A stretch of DNA of 64,000 bases from Butyrivibrio sp. M55. Its GTDB lineage: Bacteria > Bacillota > Clostridia > Lachnospirales > Lachnospiraceae. A program made the position numbers and the translations under genes. The stretch's first letter is position 1. Each line of letters begins with the position of its first letter. Positions 42,077 to 51,013 of this stretch are shown here, piece after piece. A model generated the notes under the pieces. That model had not been told where the DNA came from, searched no databases, and worked only from the letters and a program-made list of their open reading frames with translations. The stretch lies in NCBI RefSeq assembly GCF_900116865.1, contig NZ_FPCD01000002.1, positions 361,825 through 425,824 on the forward strand. Reading direction: 5' to 3'.

Positions 42077-44596
42077 ATGGGAGTTATTTTAAAACATACA
42101 TTTAGAAATATATTTGCAAAACCACTTATGACGGTATTTCTTGTGGTTAGCATCACGATATGCGCATTTGCGGGCATGATGGCCTTTGATATGAGCAACA
42201 GTATTGAAAACATTTTTATAGGTGTTTTCAACACATTATGTGGAACGTCAAATGTAATTGTTGAGTCACCTGATGATATAGATGAGAACAATTTTGAAGG
42301 ACTTCCCGACTTTGAAGCAACATATATTTCATCAAAGGCTTCAAAAGTTACGGTTCGTAATGATCAGATGTACGCATTTTATAATCAGAAAAATCTTAAT
42401 ATATCCGGTGTAGATACCGGAATTGCTTCTAAGATGAGACTAATTCCTAAAGATATTGCGCTTGGTGCGGATGAAATTATTATTGATGAAGTTATGGCTA
42501 AAGAGCTTGATCTTAAAGAAGGCGATATGTTCAAGGTTTACGGTGATAACGATGTTGATGTTGAGTTTAAGATCAAGAGGATAGCAAAATTAAAAGGACT
42601 TCTGCTTAAAGAGTATTCGGCGGTTGTTTCAGATGAAGGAATGGCAAGACTTTGCTATAACGGTATACCAAAACATAAAACTGCCTATATTAAGGTTCAG
42701 GATAAGTCGAAGGTCGGAGAATTCTGTAACGCGATAGAAGAAAGATTTCCCAACTATGAAGTGGAGGATCTGCTTGGAGGCAGACAGACTCAGGATCAGA
42801 TAAAAATGATCAGTAGTATATTTAAGATTCTGTTTCTTATAACACTTATTCTTGTTATCTTTGTTACGGTTACGCTCTCGGAAAGGATAATGCGCGACAG
42901 AATGTCAACGATTGGGACTTTGAGAAGTCTTGGAGTATCCCCCGGCATTACGGCAAGGATCATACTTATTGAAAACATGTTTTACGGATTATTCGGTGGA
43001 TTGATCGGAACAGGGCTCTATGTGGCTTCCAGAGATGCTATATTTAATGCCATTTTTATAGTAAGTGCGGAAGGCACAGATATGAACATGGATTTGGGGC
43101 AAGTATCAATCCCCGTTATGATTGCGGTAATTATCGGTTCTGTAATGGTGGAAATGCTTTGCCCGCTCAGAGAACTTTTTAAAGCTACAGGTACAGCTAT
43201 CAGAGATATTATTTTTGATAATAAAGATACAGAATACAAATATAAAAATAAGAATAAGGTTTTGTCGATCATATTTGCTTCTTTGGCAGGTGTTATGACT
43301 GTCCTGATGTTTACGGTATATAAGGACAGTGCTGTTGTCGGTGTTCTGGGATTCATATTTATGGTGTTTTCTCTTTTCTGCGGATATCCGTTCTTACTTA
43401 GGATGGTATCAAAGATAATTGAAAGAATCAGCCTTAAGAGTAAAAATCCGGTGCTTGGGTTGGCAGCTACAAACCTTCGAACCAACAAAACTTCAATCGG
43501 AAGTTCGAAACTTGCTTTTATTGCAACAAGTATATGCCTGGTTTTGTTTATCTTTATTACTTCCGAAAAAAAGGAAATAGAGATACCGCCTGCGGATGCA
43601 GATGTAATTTTAAGAGGGCTTTCTGAAGGCACCGGTTCATACGATTACATCGAAACATTGGATGGTGTAAACAAGATCGAATACGATTATTCAAGAAAGG
43701 ACAAAGTACTTTTTGGAAAAGAGAAAATAGAAGATTATCAGGAGAATAAGTACAATAGAAAGTTTGATGATGAATTTGAAGCTATAAGTATATTTGGAAC
43801 TGAAGGAAATCCTGAACTTAATCACGGCTATATAGGGCTTCCTGATGTGATAAATGGTGATGAAATATATATAGCAAAAAACATCGCAAAGGAACAGAAA
43901 CTTAAAGTCGGAGACAATGCGGATATACTGCTTGATGCAAAGGGAGTGGTTCCATATCGGGGGACTTTTAAGGTTGCGGGAATTATTGATTCAAGTATAG
44001 CGGATGATTCGAATAAAACAATCGTATTGCCGCTTGATTTATATAAACAGATCTACTTGGACAGACCGGAAAATGCGTATATTAAGACGGATAATCCGGA
44101 AAAAACAGCCGAACTTATTAAGAGTTATTCATCCAGTACTATAAATAAAGTTAATACTATGGATGAATATATGAAAGAGATTAAGGATGATGCTGCAGGT
44201 GTGCTGACACTTTATTACATGATAATAATCATTGGAGCTTCAATGTCGCTTGTTGGTATCTACAGCAATCAGATTGTGGGATTTGAGAGCAGAAAGAGGG
44301 AAAGTGCGGTTCTTGTCTCTACCGCTATGAGTAAAGACAATCTTACAAAGCTGTTCTTTGAAGAGACTGTGCTATCGGGAATAATAGCAATCGGTATCGG
44401 GACAATCATAGGATCTGCAGAAACGTTATTTATTTATAAAGCCATGAATGCATTATCGGAAACAAAAATGTTTATTAATTTCGGACAAACCGCTGTTTTC
44501 TTATTGGTTATATTCTTTACATTCAGTATCACGGTGTTAAAGACTATGAGAGATATAAATAAGATGAAGATAGCGGAACAGTTAAAGTATGAATAG
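42077..44596 (+). CDS. FtsX-type ABC transporter permease
   Basis: 839-residue membrane protein of the MacB/FtsX exporter family. N-terminal TM (about 15-35) with a large extracellular domain, a first FtsX core (about 250-350: SIFKILFLITLILVIFVTVTL...TIGTLRSLGVSPG), central TM helices (about 385-500), a second extracellular part and a second FtsX core at the C-terminus (about 710-839, ESRKRESAVLVSTAMSKD). Begins one base after the peptidase stop. Such permeases work by mechanotransmission or export lipoproteins, peptides or lantibiotics. The ATPase gene follows. Confidence 0.9.
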   Translation: MGVILKHTFRNIFAKPLMTVFLVVSITICAFAGMMAFDMSNSIENIFIGVFNTLCGTSNVIVESPDDIDENNFEGLPDFEATYISSKASKVTVRNDQMYAFYNQKNLNISGVDTGIASKMRLIPKDIALGADEIIIDEVMAKELDLKEGDMFKVYGDNDVDVEFKIKRIAKLKGLLLKEYSAVVSDEGMARLCYNGIPKHKTAYIKVQDKSKVGEFCNAIEERFPNYEVEDLLGGRQTQDQIKMISSIFKILFLITLILVIFVTVTLSERIMRDRMSTIGTLRSLGVSPGITARIILIENMFYGLFGGLIGTGLYVASRDAIFNAIFIVSAEGTDMNMDLGQVSIPVMIAVIIGSVMVEMLCPLRELFKATGTAIRDIIFDNKDTEYKYKNKNKVLSIIFASLAGVMTVLMFTVYKDSAVVGVLGFIFMVFSLFCGYPFLLRMVSKIIERISLKSKNPVLGLAATNLRTNKTSIGSSKLAFIATSICLVLFIFITSEKKEIEIPPADADVILRGLSEGTGSYDYIETLDGVNKIEYDYSRKDKVLFGKEKIEDYQENKYNRKFDDEFEAISIFGTEGNPELNHGYIGLPDVINGDEIYIAKNIAKEQKLKVGDNADILLDAKGVVPYRGTFKVAGIIDSSIADDSNKTIVLPLDLYKQIYLDRPENAYIKTDNPEKTAELIKSYSSSTINKVNTMDEYMKEIKDDAAGVLTLYYMIIIIGASMSLVGIYSNQIVGFESRKRESAVLVSTAMSKDNLTKLFFEETVLSGIIAIGIGTIIGSAETLFIYKAMNALSETKMFINFGQTAVFLLVIFFTFSITVLKTMRDINKMKIAEQLKYE

Positions 44597-44608
44597 GAGC
44601 GTGAATAG

Positions 44609-45283
44609 ATGAAGAATATAATCGAAGTAAAAAACGTGAAAAAAGAGTTTGGATCAGAAAAGACTGTCAGTACAAAGGTACTTGACGGAGTTAATATGAA
44701 CGTAAAGGAAGGAGAATTTGTATCACTTATGGGCGCTTCGGGAAGTGGCAAATCAACACTCCTTTACCTGATTGGCGGTCTTGACAGAGAGTTTTCCGGA
44801 GATATATCCGTGTGCGGAAAGAGTATATCGAATATTAATGAAAAAGAGCTTTCTGATATAAGGCTTAATGATATCGGATTTATCTTCCAGTTCTATAACC
44901 TTGTGCAGAATCTCAATGTTGAAGATAATATAATGCTTCCACAGCTTGTAGCCGGAAAGAGTCGAGCAAGTCTTAAGGGTAAGCTTGATGATATCCTGAA
45001 GATTGTAGGCCTTACGGAAAAGAGAAAACAGTATCCGTCCAAGCTTTCCGGAGGGCAGCAGCAGAGAGTTGCCATAGCTAGAGCTGTTATGGGCGACCCC
45101 AAACTTATTCTTGCAGATGAGGCTACCGGAAATCTTGATAAGAAATCCGGTGCCGAGATCATGGATCTGTTCAGGAGAATAAATAAGGAGAAAGGAATCA
45201 GCATTCTTCAGGTTACGCACTCGGAGAAATGCGCGGAATACGGAGACAGAATAGTATGGCTTGATTCCGGAAAGACTGTATAA
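44609..45283 (+). CDS. ABC transporter ATPase (LolD/MacB type)
   Basis: 224 residues. Walker [12 protein letters not shown]-loop [12 protein letters not shown], signature [14 protein letters not shown], Walker [13 protein letters not shown] and H-loop [11 protein letters not shown]. Pairs with the preceding FtsX-type permease, 12 nt upstream. The gene order peptidase-permease-ATPase under one regulated promoter suggests an inducible peptide-handling or antimicrobial-resistance unit. Confidence 0.93.
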   Translation: MKNIIEVKNVKKEFGSEKTVSTKVLDGVNMNVKEGEFVSLMGASGSGKSTLLYLIGGLDREFSGDISVCGKSISNINEKELSDIRLNDIGFIFQFYNLVQNLNVEDNIMLPQLVAGKSRASLKGKLDDILKIVGLTEKRKQYPSKLSGGQQQRVAIARAVMGDPKLILADEATGNLDKKSGAEIMDLFRRINKEKGISILQVTHSEKCAEYGDRIVWLDSGKTV

Positions 45284-45292
45284 AGGTACTTA

Positions 45293-46303
45293 TTATATAA
45301 AATTGCAGCTTGCAAAAATATTGCGGACCGCAGCGAGGTATTCGCCCTTGCTGCGGGCTTTTCTTATTGCTTTTAGATACTTGTCGCAGTTTTCAAAGTG
45401 GGTATGAATAAATGCCCAGTGTTCAAGAAGCTTGAAGATAACGTTCCTGTCTTCGGGGATGTACTCTTCATATCCTGCGTAGAGCCTTGTGAGATAATCT
45501 TTTAGCTCCGAGGCTGAAAGAGCTTCTCCGCCTGTAAGCTCTCTGGCAAGTGCCGGATTTTCCAAGATTCCCCTGCCGAGCATCATGGAACTTACTTCAT
45601 CTTCTATGCCTTCTTTTTTAATAAAGGCCATAGTATCGTCATAGTCTTTTTGGGAAAAAATATTTCCGTTGTAGCATATGAGAGCTTTACCGCCACATTC
45701 TCTGTATCTTTTTATGCTGTTGCAGAATGCATCGAGACGGGGAGCGTTCTTATAAAAGTCGTCTTTTACCCTTGCGTGGACAGTCAATTCGCTTATAGGG
45801 TATTTGGCGTATATTTCCATAAGCCTTGCGGATTCGCTTTCATCGGTTATTCCGAGTCTTGTCTTTATGGAGATATCTATATCTTTTAATTCCTGCATAT
45901 TATCTTTTGCTTCAAATATCTCGGATAACATTGAATCAAGATAATCGGGATCGGAAAGAAGACCTGCGCCTTTGTGCCTGTTTACGACTGTGGAAGCGGG
46001 GCAACCGAGGTTGAGGTTTATCTCTTTGTAGCTGAGCTGCGCGATTTCTTTTGCCGCCCAAAGGAAAGTTTCCGAATTACCCGACATGATCTGAACGACC
46101 AAAGGCGTGTCCTGTCCCTCGAAGAAAGGTGTGTTGTGTACGGGAAGGATGTCATTCTTTTCCCTGTTCTTAAAGTGTTTACTCTTTACTGCTGTGACAA
46201 AAGGGGAGTAGTACTTGGAAACAGAGCCTGCGAACATATCTTTATGGATGTTTCTCAGAGGATACATTGTTATACTTTCCATTGGTGCAAAATAAAAATT
46301 CAT
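45293..46303 (-). CDS. tRNA-dihydrouridine synthase
   Basis: 336 residues. FMN TIM-barrel enzyme reducing uridine in tRNA. N-terminal FYFAPMESITMYPLR, catalytic Cys101 in NLGCPASTVVNRHKGAG, VHARVKDDFY with the Arg/Lys substrate contacts, and ICYNGNIFS. Convergent with the ABC ATPase gene, only 9 nt apart. The exact Dus subgroup is not resolved. Confidence 0.9.
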   Translation of the reverse strand: MNFYFAPMESITMYPLRNIHKDMFAGSVSKYYSPFVTAVKSKHFKNREKNDILPVHNTPFFEGQDTPLVVQIMSGNSETFLWAAKEIAQLSYKEINLNLGCPASTVVNRHKGAGLLSDPDYLDSMLSEIFEAKDNMQELKDIDISIKTRLGITDESESARLMEIYAKYPISELTVHARVKDDFYKNAPRLDAFCNSIKRYRECGGKALICYNGNIFSQKDYDDTMAFIKKEGIEDEVSSMMLGRGILENPALARELTGGEALSASELKDYLTRLYAGYEEYIPEDRNVIFKLLEHWAFIHTHFENCDKYLKAIRKARSKGEYLAAVRNIFASCNFI

Positions 46304-46394
46304 TGATATTCTCCTAAAAAATTCCTAATTTCTCGATTATTATGGTATTATATGGTTTGAGCGTCAAGCAAATAATATCAATTCGGAGAATTCT

Positions 46395-47294
46395 ATGGAT
46401 TACAATTACAAGTATGACAAAGACAACATGAAGAGTGGAATCGGTGATATTGTTAATCTGATTCTCGAGGATTATAAAAACGGCAGAGACATTGACAATA
46501 TGGATATCTATAATCAGCCGGACAGGGATGCTGTAAAAGATATTGTCATTAAGCTCATAAGAATCATTTATCCCGGATATTACAGGGACAAGGTGTACAA
46601 GAGCTACAGTGACGCTAACAGAATCTCGATTGTCATTGAGGATGTCATCTATAATATGAACAAGCAGATAGCTATAGCGTTCAGGCATAGTGATAGCTAC
46701 AGGGATGCCAGTGATGAGACACTTGAATGCGGAGCAAGGAAGATCACTCATGAATTCTTTGAGAAGATTCCCAAGATAAGAGAGTATCTTGATACCGATG
46801 TGCAGGCTTGCTATTCGGGAGACCCCGCAGCATACAGTAAGGAAGAGATAATTCTTTCATATCCGGGACTTTTTGCAACATCGATCAACAGGATCGCACA
46901 TGAACTCTACCTTCTTAAGGTGCCGCTTATTCCCAGAATGATGACGGAGTATGCACATTCTAAGACGGGAATAGACATACATCCGGGAGCTACTATAGGA
47001 AAGTATTTCATGATCGACCATGGAACAGGCATTGTTATAGGAGAGACTTCAATTATAGGTGAACATGTTAAGATGTATCAGGGTGTTACCATTGGAGGAC
47101 TTTCAACACGCGGCGGACAGGCACTTAAGGGAGTTAAAAGACATCCTACCATTGAGAATGATGTTACGATCTATGCCGGAGCTTCAATTCTCGGAGGCGA
47201 TACTATAATAGGAGAGGGAAGTGTAATCGGCGCCAATGCATTTATAACGGCTTCAGTTCCCGCAAACAGCAGGATTAGCATGAAAAATTCTTGA
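46395..47294 (+). CDS. cysE: Serine O-acetyltransferase
   Basis: 299 residues. First step of cysteine synthesis from serine. The C-terminal left-handed beta helix has hexapeptide repeats and the active-site block GIDIHPGATIGKYFMIDHGTG (His residues for catalysis), then TIGGLSTRGGQALKG. The ~120-residue helical N-terminus is of the EpsC/plant-like group. SD CGGAGAA. Divergent from the dihydrouridine synthase gene across 91 nt. No T-box or other Cys-type leader is visible. Confidence 0.92.
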   Translation: MDYNYKYDKDNMKSGIGDIVNLILEDYKNGRDIDNMDIYNQPDRDAVKDIVIKLIRIIYPGYYRDKVYKSYSDANRISIVIEDVIYNMNKQIAIAFRHSDSYRDASDETLECGARKITHEFFEKIPKIREYLDTDVQACYSGDPAAYSKEEIILSYPGLFATSINRIAHELYLLKVPLIPRMMTEYAHSKTGIDIHPGATIGKYFMIDHGTGIVIGETSIIGEHVKMYQGVTIGGLSTRGGQALKGVKRHPTIENDVTIYAGASILGGDTIIGEGSVIGANAFITASVPANSRISMKNS

Positions 47295-47331
47295 TGATCC
47301 GTGCAGTTGTTACATAATATGACTATATATT

Positions 47332-47412
47332 AAATAAGATTTTTGCTCAGTGATCTGTAGGCTTTAAAAGGTCGAAAACGCAGATGTTATCGGGGCGGAG
47401 GTCTTATTTTTT
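47332..47412 (+). terminator. Structured terminator-like element after cysE
   Basis: AAATAAGA (47332-47339) pairs with TCTTATTT (47402-47409) and runs into TTTTTTT. The 62-nt interior holds another stem ATCTG/CAGAT (47353-47357 with 47381-47385). Longer than a usual terminator; could be a terminator or a small structured leader. Riboswitch class not recognised. Confidence 0.4.
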
Positions 47413-47539
47413 TATAAAAAACTATTGAATTGTTACAGCATGAGTGATAATATTTTAATATATGTTAATAAAGTATTTCGAATGGGTATGCAGTACTATG
47501 CCAATGAGGAATGTTTATCATGTTCGAAAGGGGTGATCA

Positions 47540-47651
47540 ATGGAAAAGAAAGTAATTTGATTTTTATGAACACAAGAACACAGTCATCGTTGAAAAATTC
47601 TTTTACTTTTTTTTATTTTGCTCTAAAGGAAATAAAAAAAGCATCCGATAA
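47540..47651 (+). pseudogene. Possible frameshifted or +1-recoded small ORF
   Basis: A strong SD (AAAGGGGTGAT) precedes ATG at 47540, which encodes MEKKVI then TGA. From 47559 the +1 frame is open for 30 codons (DFYEHKNTVIVEKFF...) to a stop at 47649-47651. The junction ATT-TGA-T is like the release-factor-2 type +1 shift site. It could be a 36-residue peptide made by recoding, a broken small gene or chance. An 80-codon frame starting at 47425 covers the same region but has no SD. Confidence 0.3.
47624..47651 (+). promoter_or_regulatory. SigD/Sig28-type flagellar promoter for flgE
   Basis: TAAA (47624-47627), 16-nt spacer, TCCGATAA (47644-47651). Compared with TAAA-N15/16-GCCGATAA this is a mismatch in one base only. 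It lies 52 nt upstream of flgE. Confidence 0.65.
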
Positions 47652-47702
47652 AGGAAATAGCAGGTAGTATACAACGCAACGTGACGTGGAGGTATGTGTT
47701 CT

Positions 47703-49013
47703 ATGATGAGATCACTTTGGTCAGGTGTTTCCGGACTAACAACCCATCAAATGGAAATGGATGTTATTGGTAATAATATTGCCAATGTCAATACAACAGC
47801 ATATAAATCACAGGCAACGGGATTTTCTGACGTTCTTTATCAGACTGTAAAGAACGGAACCGGAGCAGGAGATAACGTTGCAACTACAAATGCTGCTCAG
47901 ATAGGACTGGGATCGAAGGTTTCCTCAATTTATACAAACATCTCGAAGTCGGGCTCAATGCAGGCTACGGGTAATGCCTTCGATATGATGATCACGGGAG
48001 ATGCATTCTTTGTGATTAGTCCTGACAGCCAGACCAGGAATTTTAGCAGGGACGGTGCGTTTACGATCGATGCGCAGGGAAGTCTCGTAACCCAGAACAA
48101 CGGATATTATGTAATGGGTGTTATGGGTGAAGGCGGAATCACACCGGGAGCAAATGTGACGAGACTTGATCTTATTACTGATGCAACTAAGACAATAGGC
48201 GGAACAGCAACATCCGCATCATATTTCAGAGGGAATATCGATAGTCTTGACAGCACTTTCGATGAGGTAGACGGAAAGAACGTCAGACTTGAAGTATTCG
48301 GCAATGATGGAAGAACTTATACTCTTAAGTTCAAACTGACAAACGGAGGAGACGACGCAGACAATACTTATTCGCTTTCTCTTGCGTCGGTACAGGACGA
48401 TGAGGGTAATCTTCTTCAAAACACTACAGATACCAATATCAATCTTGTTTACAGCAAGGGTTCAGGAAAGCTTATAAGTGCAGGGGGCAACGAGAACGGA
48501 ATCGTAACCATGTCATTCGGAGGCGGAGCTTCGATGATTGGACCTCTCAATATAGACTTTTCAAATACGACAAACTATGCAGGCACAACTGCATCTCACA
48601 GTTCCACGATTTATGCGTATAAGGGAGATGTGAGAGGGTTAAATGTCGGATATGCAAACGGAAGTATGACCGGTATGTCCATTACGGACAACGGATCGGT
48701 GTTTGCTAAGTATTCCAACGGACAGAATGTAAAGATTGCACAGATAGCTGTTGCGGAATTCAACAATGCCATGGGACTTGAAAAGGTTGGAGACAATCTT
48801 TATGCGGAATCTCTTAACTCGGGAGAAGCGCAGATCATGGATGTCACTACCGACGGAGGGTATATGACATCAGGAGTGCTCGAATCCAGTAACGTAGATT
48901 TATCGAAAGAGTTTACTGATATGATCACTACACAGAGAGGCTTCCAGGCAAACAGCCGTGTAATCACGACATCTGATGAAATGCTTCAAATTCTCAGAGG
49001 TTTGAAACGGTAA
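47703..49013 (+). CDS. flgE: Flagellar hook protein FlgE
   Basis: 436 residues. N-terminal MMRSLWSGVSGL...MDVIGNNIANVNTTAYK is the flagellar rod/hook signature. The central part has the hook-type NGGDDADNTYSLSL domains, and the C-terminus SSNVDLSKEFTDMITTQRGFQANSRVITTSDEML is the FlgE/F/G helical end. Size and internal domains fit FlgE rather than FlgF/FlgG. The ATG at 47703 has the SD GGAGG at 47688-47692; an upstream ATG at 47694 is too close. It stands alone, away from a flagellar operon, behind a SigD-like promoter. Confidence 0.9.
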   Translation: MMRSLWSGVSGLTTHQMEMDVIGNNIANVNTTAYKSQATGFSDVLYQTVKNGTGAGDNVATTNAAQIGLGSKVSSIYTNISKSGSMQATGNAFDMMITGDAFFVISPDSQTRNFSRDGAFTIDAQGSLVTQNNGYYVMGVMGEGGITPGANVTRLDLITDATKTIGGTATSASYFRGNIDSLDSTFDEVDGKNVRLEVFGNDGRTYTLKFKLTNGGDDADNTYSLSLASVQDDEGNLLQNTTDTNINLVYSKGSGKLISAGGNENGIVTMSFGGGASMIGPLNIDFSNTTNYAGTTASHSSTIYAYKGDVRGLNVGYANGSMTGMSITDNGSVFAKYSNGQNVKIAQIAVAEFNNAMGLEKVGDNLYAESLNSGEAQIMDVTTDGGYMTSGVLESSNVDLSKEFTDMITTQRGFQANSRVITTSDEMLQILRGLKR

Positions 49014-49060
49014 ATTGGAAACTAAGAACTTTTTTTGCGAAATTGAAATTTTGTAACACA

Positions 49061-49088
49061 GGGCTGAGCGTGGGTTCAGCCCTCTTTT
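49061..49088 (+). terminator. Rho-independent terminator of flgE
   Basis: GGGCTGA (49061-49067) pairs with TCAGCCC (49076-49082), then CTTTT. The stretch on to 49211 is AT-rich and carries no gene. Confidence 0.8.
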
Positions 49089-49211
49089 AATGGAAACTGT
49101 GTTTTTTTTGTGAAAAAGTGGTTGCGTTTTAATTTCCGATGGGGTATATTCATCTTACGAGATGACGAAATATAGTTTTTTTGAAAAATTTTTTTGTTTT
49201 AGCGCTTTCGT

Positions 49212-49217
49212 TATAAC
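49212..49217 (+). promoter_or_regulatory. Likely -10 box of the riboswitch transcript
   Basis: TATAAC at 49212-49217 would start transcription at about 49224, at the 5' side of aptamer helix P1. A -35 box at the right spacing is not clear. Confidence 0.35.
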
Positions 49218-49221
49218 GTGT

Positions 49222-49326
49222 TTAACTTAGCAAAATAAAGGGCAAAGCCGCCGGAAGGCGGTGACGCAAAACTAGAGGGTCTCAATCACGTATGTGACAG
49301 ACAGCCAGTTGCTGGCGCTGGGTTAA
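49222..49326 (+). promoter_or_regulatory. c-di-GMP-I (GEMM-I) riboswitch aptamer
   Basis: 105 nt. P1 is TTAACTTAGC (49222-49231) with GCTGGGTTAA (49317-49326), 10 pairs. Inside are the class I conserved blocks: AGGGCAAAGCC (from 49239), a stem capped by a GGAA GNRA tetraloop, GACGCAAA (49263-49270), the tetraloop-receptor side GGGTCTCA, and ACAGCCAGTTGC before P1 closes. It precedes the pilus operon with a ~300-nt leader, so c-di-GMP is expected to control pilus and sortase expression. Whether it is an ON or OFF switch is not decided by the sequence. Confidence 0.9.
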
Positions 49327-49624
49327 CTGCGCCAAGATGAAGACCGAGCTGCGCTTTTACAGACGGTCTAATTTTATGCAAGTTACGGTACGAGATTTGT
49401 TCAAGGATGAACCGTCGAAGTTTTTTCGATGCGTACTTGGGAAACGTAATTTCATCGACGCTGACCTCTAGAGCTTTGCGGTTGCCTGATAATTATTAAA
49501 TCATTTAAGGTATCATGCGAAGACCAAAGGGTTGGATGCACGATATCTTAATTTATTATATTTACGTTGCAACCGATAACTTGTATGAGATTCCTCAACA
49601 ATAGCAAGAGTATAGGGACAGAGA
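49327..49624 (+). promoter_or_regulatory. Long structured 5' leader (expression platform) of the pilus operon
   Basis: 298 nt without a gene between aptamer and first ORF. Possible stems: AGACCG (49341-49346) with CGGTCT (49364-49369) followed by AATTTT, a candidate terminator; ACGGT...GTTC/GAAC...ACCGT around 49386-49416; TCGAA/TTCGA around 49417-49431. The gene's start lies just after this region. Confidence 0.5.
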
Positions 49625-50338
49625 ATGGCAGAGGTCAATTTAAAGAAATTAAGCAGAGCGGAACTTTTGGAGATGATGATCAACTTCTCGGAAGAAGCCG
49701 ACGAAGCTAAGAGGCGTGAACAAGAAATTAAAGAAGAAGTCGAGAAAGAGAAACAACAACTTCTTAAGGAATTGGCAGAAGAAAGAAGTAACCTGTTAAA
49801 GAGTTTCGACGAAGAAAAGGCACAGATGAGAGCCAAGTTCAATGAACAAAAGAATCAGATGCAGGAGAAGTTCGATAAGGACATAACCGGTCTGAAAGCA
49901 AGGCTCGCCAGAGAAAAAGCAGAGTTACAGCAACAGGTTGATGATGCGCTTGAGAAGATTGAAAACTCGCAGTCACTCGCCGAAGCGTCCATTCAGTTGG
50001 GCGGCATTATGGAAGCAGCTCAGAGAGCGGCCAACATCTATGTTGATAATGTCAAGAAGAATGCGGAAGCTGAGTACAAAGAGCTTATGAAGGGTATTAA
50101 AGAAAGTAAGCTCAGAATGGCAATGTACGAGAAGACGCAGATGGAAAACATAGATGCGAAGGTCAATGAAGCTGTGGAAAAGGCAGTTGCACAAAGGTTG
50201 GCTCGCACAGGCTCCATTGAAAGAGCCCGGACACATGAAGAGGCTTACACCGGAACATTGGGAAGGCCGATGACACGTGGTGAAGCATACTCAGGCGCAA
50301 TAGAAAAGCCTAGGATATATAAAAGAGAAAAAGACTGA
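49625..50338 (+). CDS. Coiled-coil protein, DivIVA-like, first gene of the pilus locus
   Basis: 237 residues. An N-terminal LKKLSRAELLEMMINFSEEADEAKRR segment is followed by a continuous coiled coil (about 25-110, Glu/Lys/Gln-rich), then a helical part SLAEASIQLGGIMEAAQRAANIYVDNVKKNAEAEYKEL. No signal peptide or TM. Proteins of this type often precede signal peptidase and pilin genes in Lachnospiraceae and are thought to be cytoplasmic; a scaffold for pilus assembly at the membrane is an inference. The C-terminal ~40 residues are low complexity with repeated EAY-[ST]-G. Confidence 0.78.
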   Translation: MAEVNLKKLSRAELLEMMINFSEEADEAKRREQEIKEEVEKEKQQLLKELAEERSNLLKSFDEEKAQMRAKFNEQKNQMQEKFDKDITGLKARLAREKAELQQQVDDALEKIENSQSLAEASIQLGGIMEAAQRAANIYVDNVKKNAEAEYKELMKGIKESKLRMAMYEKTQMENIDAKVNEAVEKAVAQRLARTGSIERARTHEEAYTGTLGRPMTRGEAYSGAIEKPRIYKREKD

Positions 50339-50346
50339 GAGCACAG

Positions 50347-50958
50347 ATGGGTAAACAAAAAAAAGAACAGGCAAATCCTTCTCAGGATAAGCAGGAGCAG
50401 GTTAAACCTTCTCTCGATCAGTTAAAAAGCGAACTGAAAAGGGAAAACAGCAAAAAGGAATACAAGAAGGTGCTAAGAAATACATTGATAGTAGTCGTTG
50501 TAGTCGCGGCACTTGCAGTACTTGTTTCCAGCTTTTTCATAGCAGTATTAAAAGTAACAGGAGATAGTATGACGCCGACACTGGAAACCGGAGATCTGGT
50601 GGTCGCTTATACTAGAACATCATTCGAACCCGGAGAGCTGATAGCTTTTTACTACAACAACAAAGTTTTGGTAAAAAGAATCGTGGGTTCACCCGGAGAT
50701 TGGATCAATCTCGACGCAGACGGCAATGTATCTGTAAATGGGGAAATACTTGATGAGCCGTATGCAGAAAAGAGCTTTGAACCAACTGACCTGACATTTC
50801 CATATCAGGTCCCGGAAAACAGGTATTTTGTACTTGGAGATCACAGAAGCGCTTCAATTGATTCACGAAGCAGTGTAGTTGGATGTGTGACCAAGGAACA
50901 ACTTATCGGGAAAGTTGTGTTTAGAGTTTATCCGTTTGGCAAATTCGGAGGACTGTAA
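50347..50958 (+). CDS. lepB: Type I signal peptidase
   Basis: 203 residues. A single N-terminal TM (about 40-62) after a charged cytoplasmic tail. Catalytic Ser in GDSMTPTLETGDLV and Lys in VLVKRIVGSPGD, and the box GDHRSASIDSR. Active site outside the cell. It lies 8 nt after the coiled-coil gene and just ahead of the pilin genes, so it is probably the dedicated peptidase for their signal sequences. Confidence 0.93.
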   Translation: MGKQKKEQANPSQDKQEQVKPSLDQLKSELKRENSKKEYKKVLRNTLIVVVVVAALAVLVSSFFIAVLKVTGDSMTPTLETGDLVVAYTRTSFEPGELIAFYYNNKVLVKRIVGSPGDWINLDADGNVSVNGEILDEPYAEKSFEPTDLTFPYQVPENRYFVLGDHRSASIDSRSSVVGCVTKEQLIGKVVFRVYPFGKFGGL

Positions 50959-51013
50959 GCAAAACATGTAACTAGCAGACAATAATGGGTAAAAGGGTAA
51001 GAGGATAAGAGAT

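Noticed and set aside
47425..47667. 80-codon ORF upstream of flgE
   Set aside because: No SD, atypical composition, and it overlaps a SigD-type promoter and a better SD in another frame.
49222..49624. Group I intron linked to the c-di-GMP aptamer
   Set aside because: The leader is too short and lacks the P, Q, R, S core elements of such introns.
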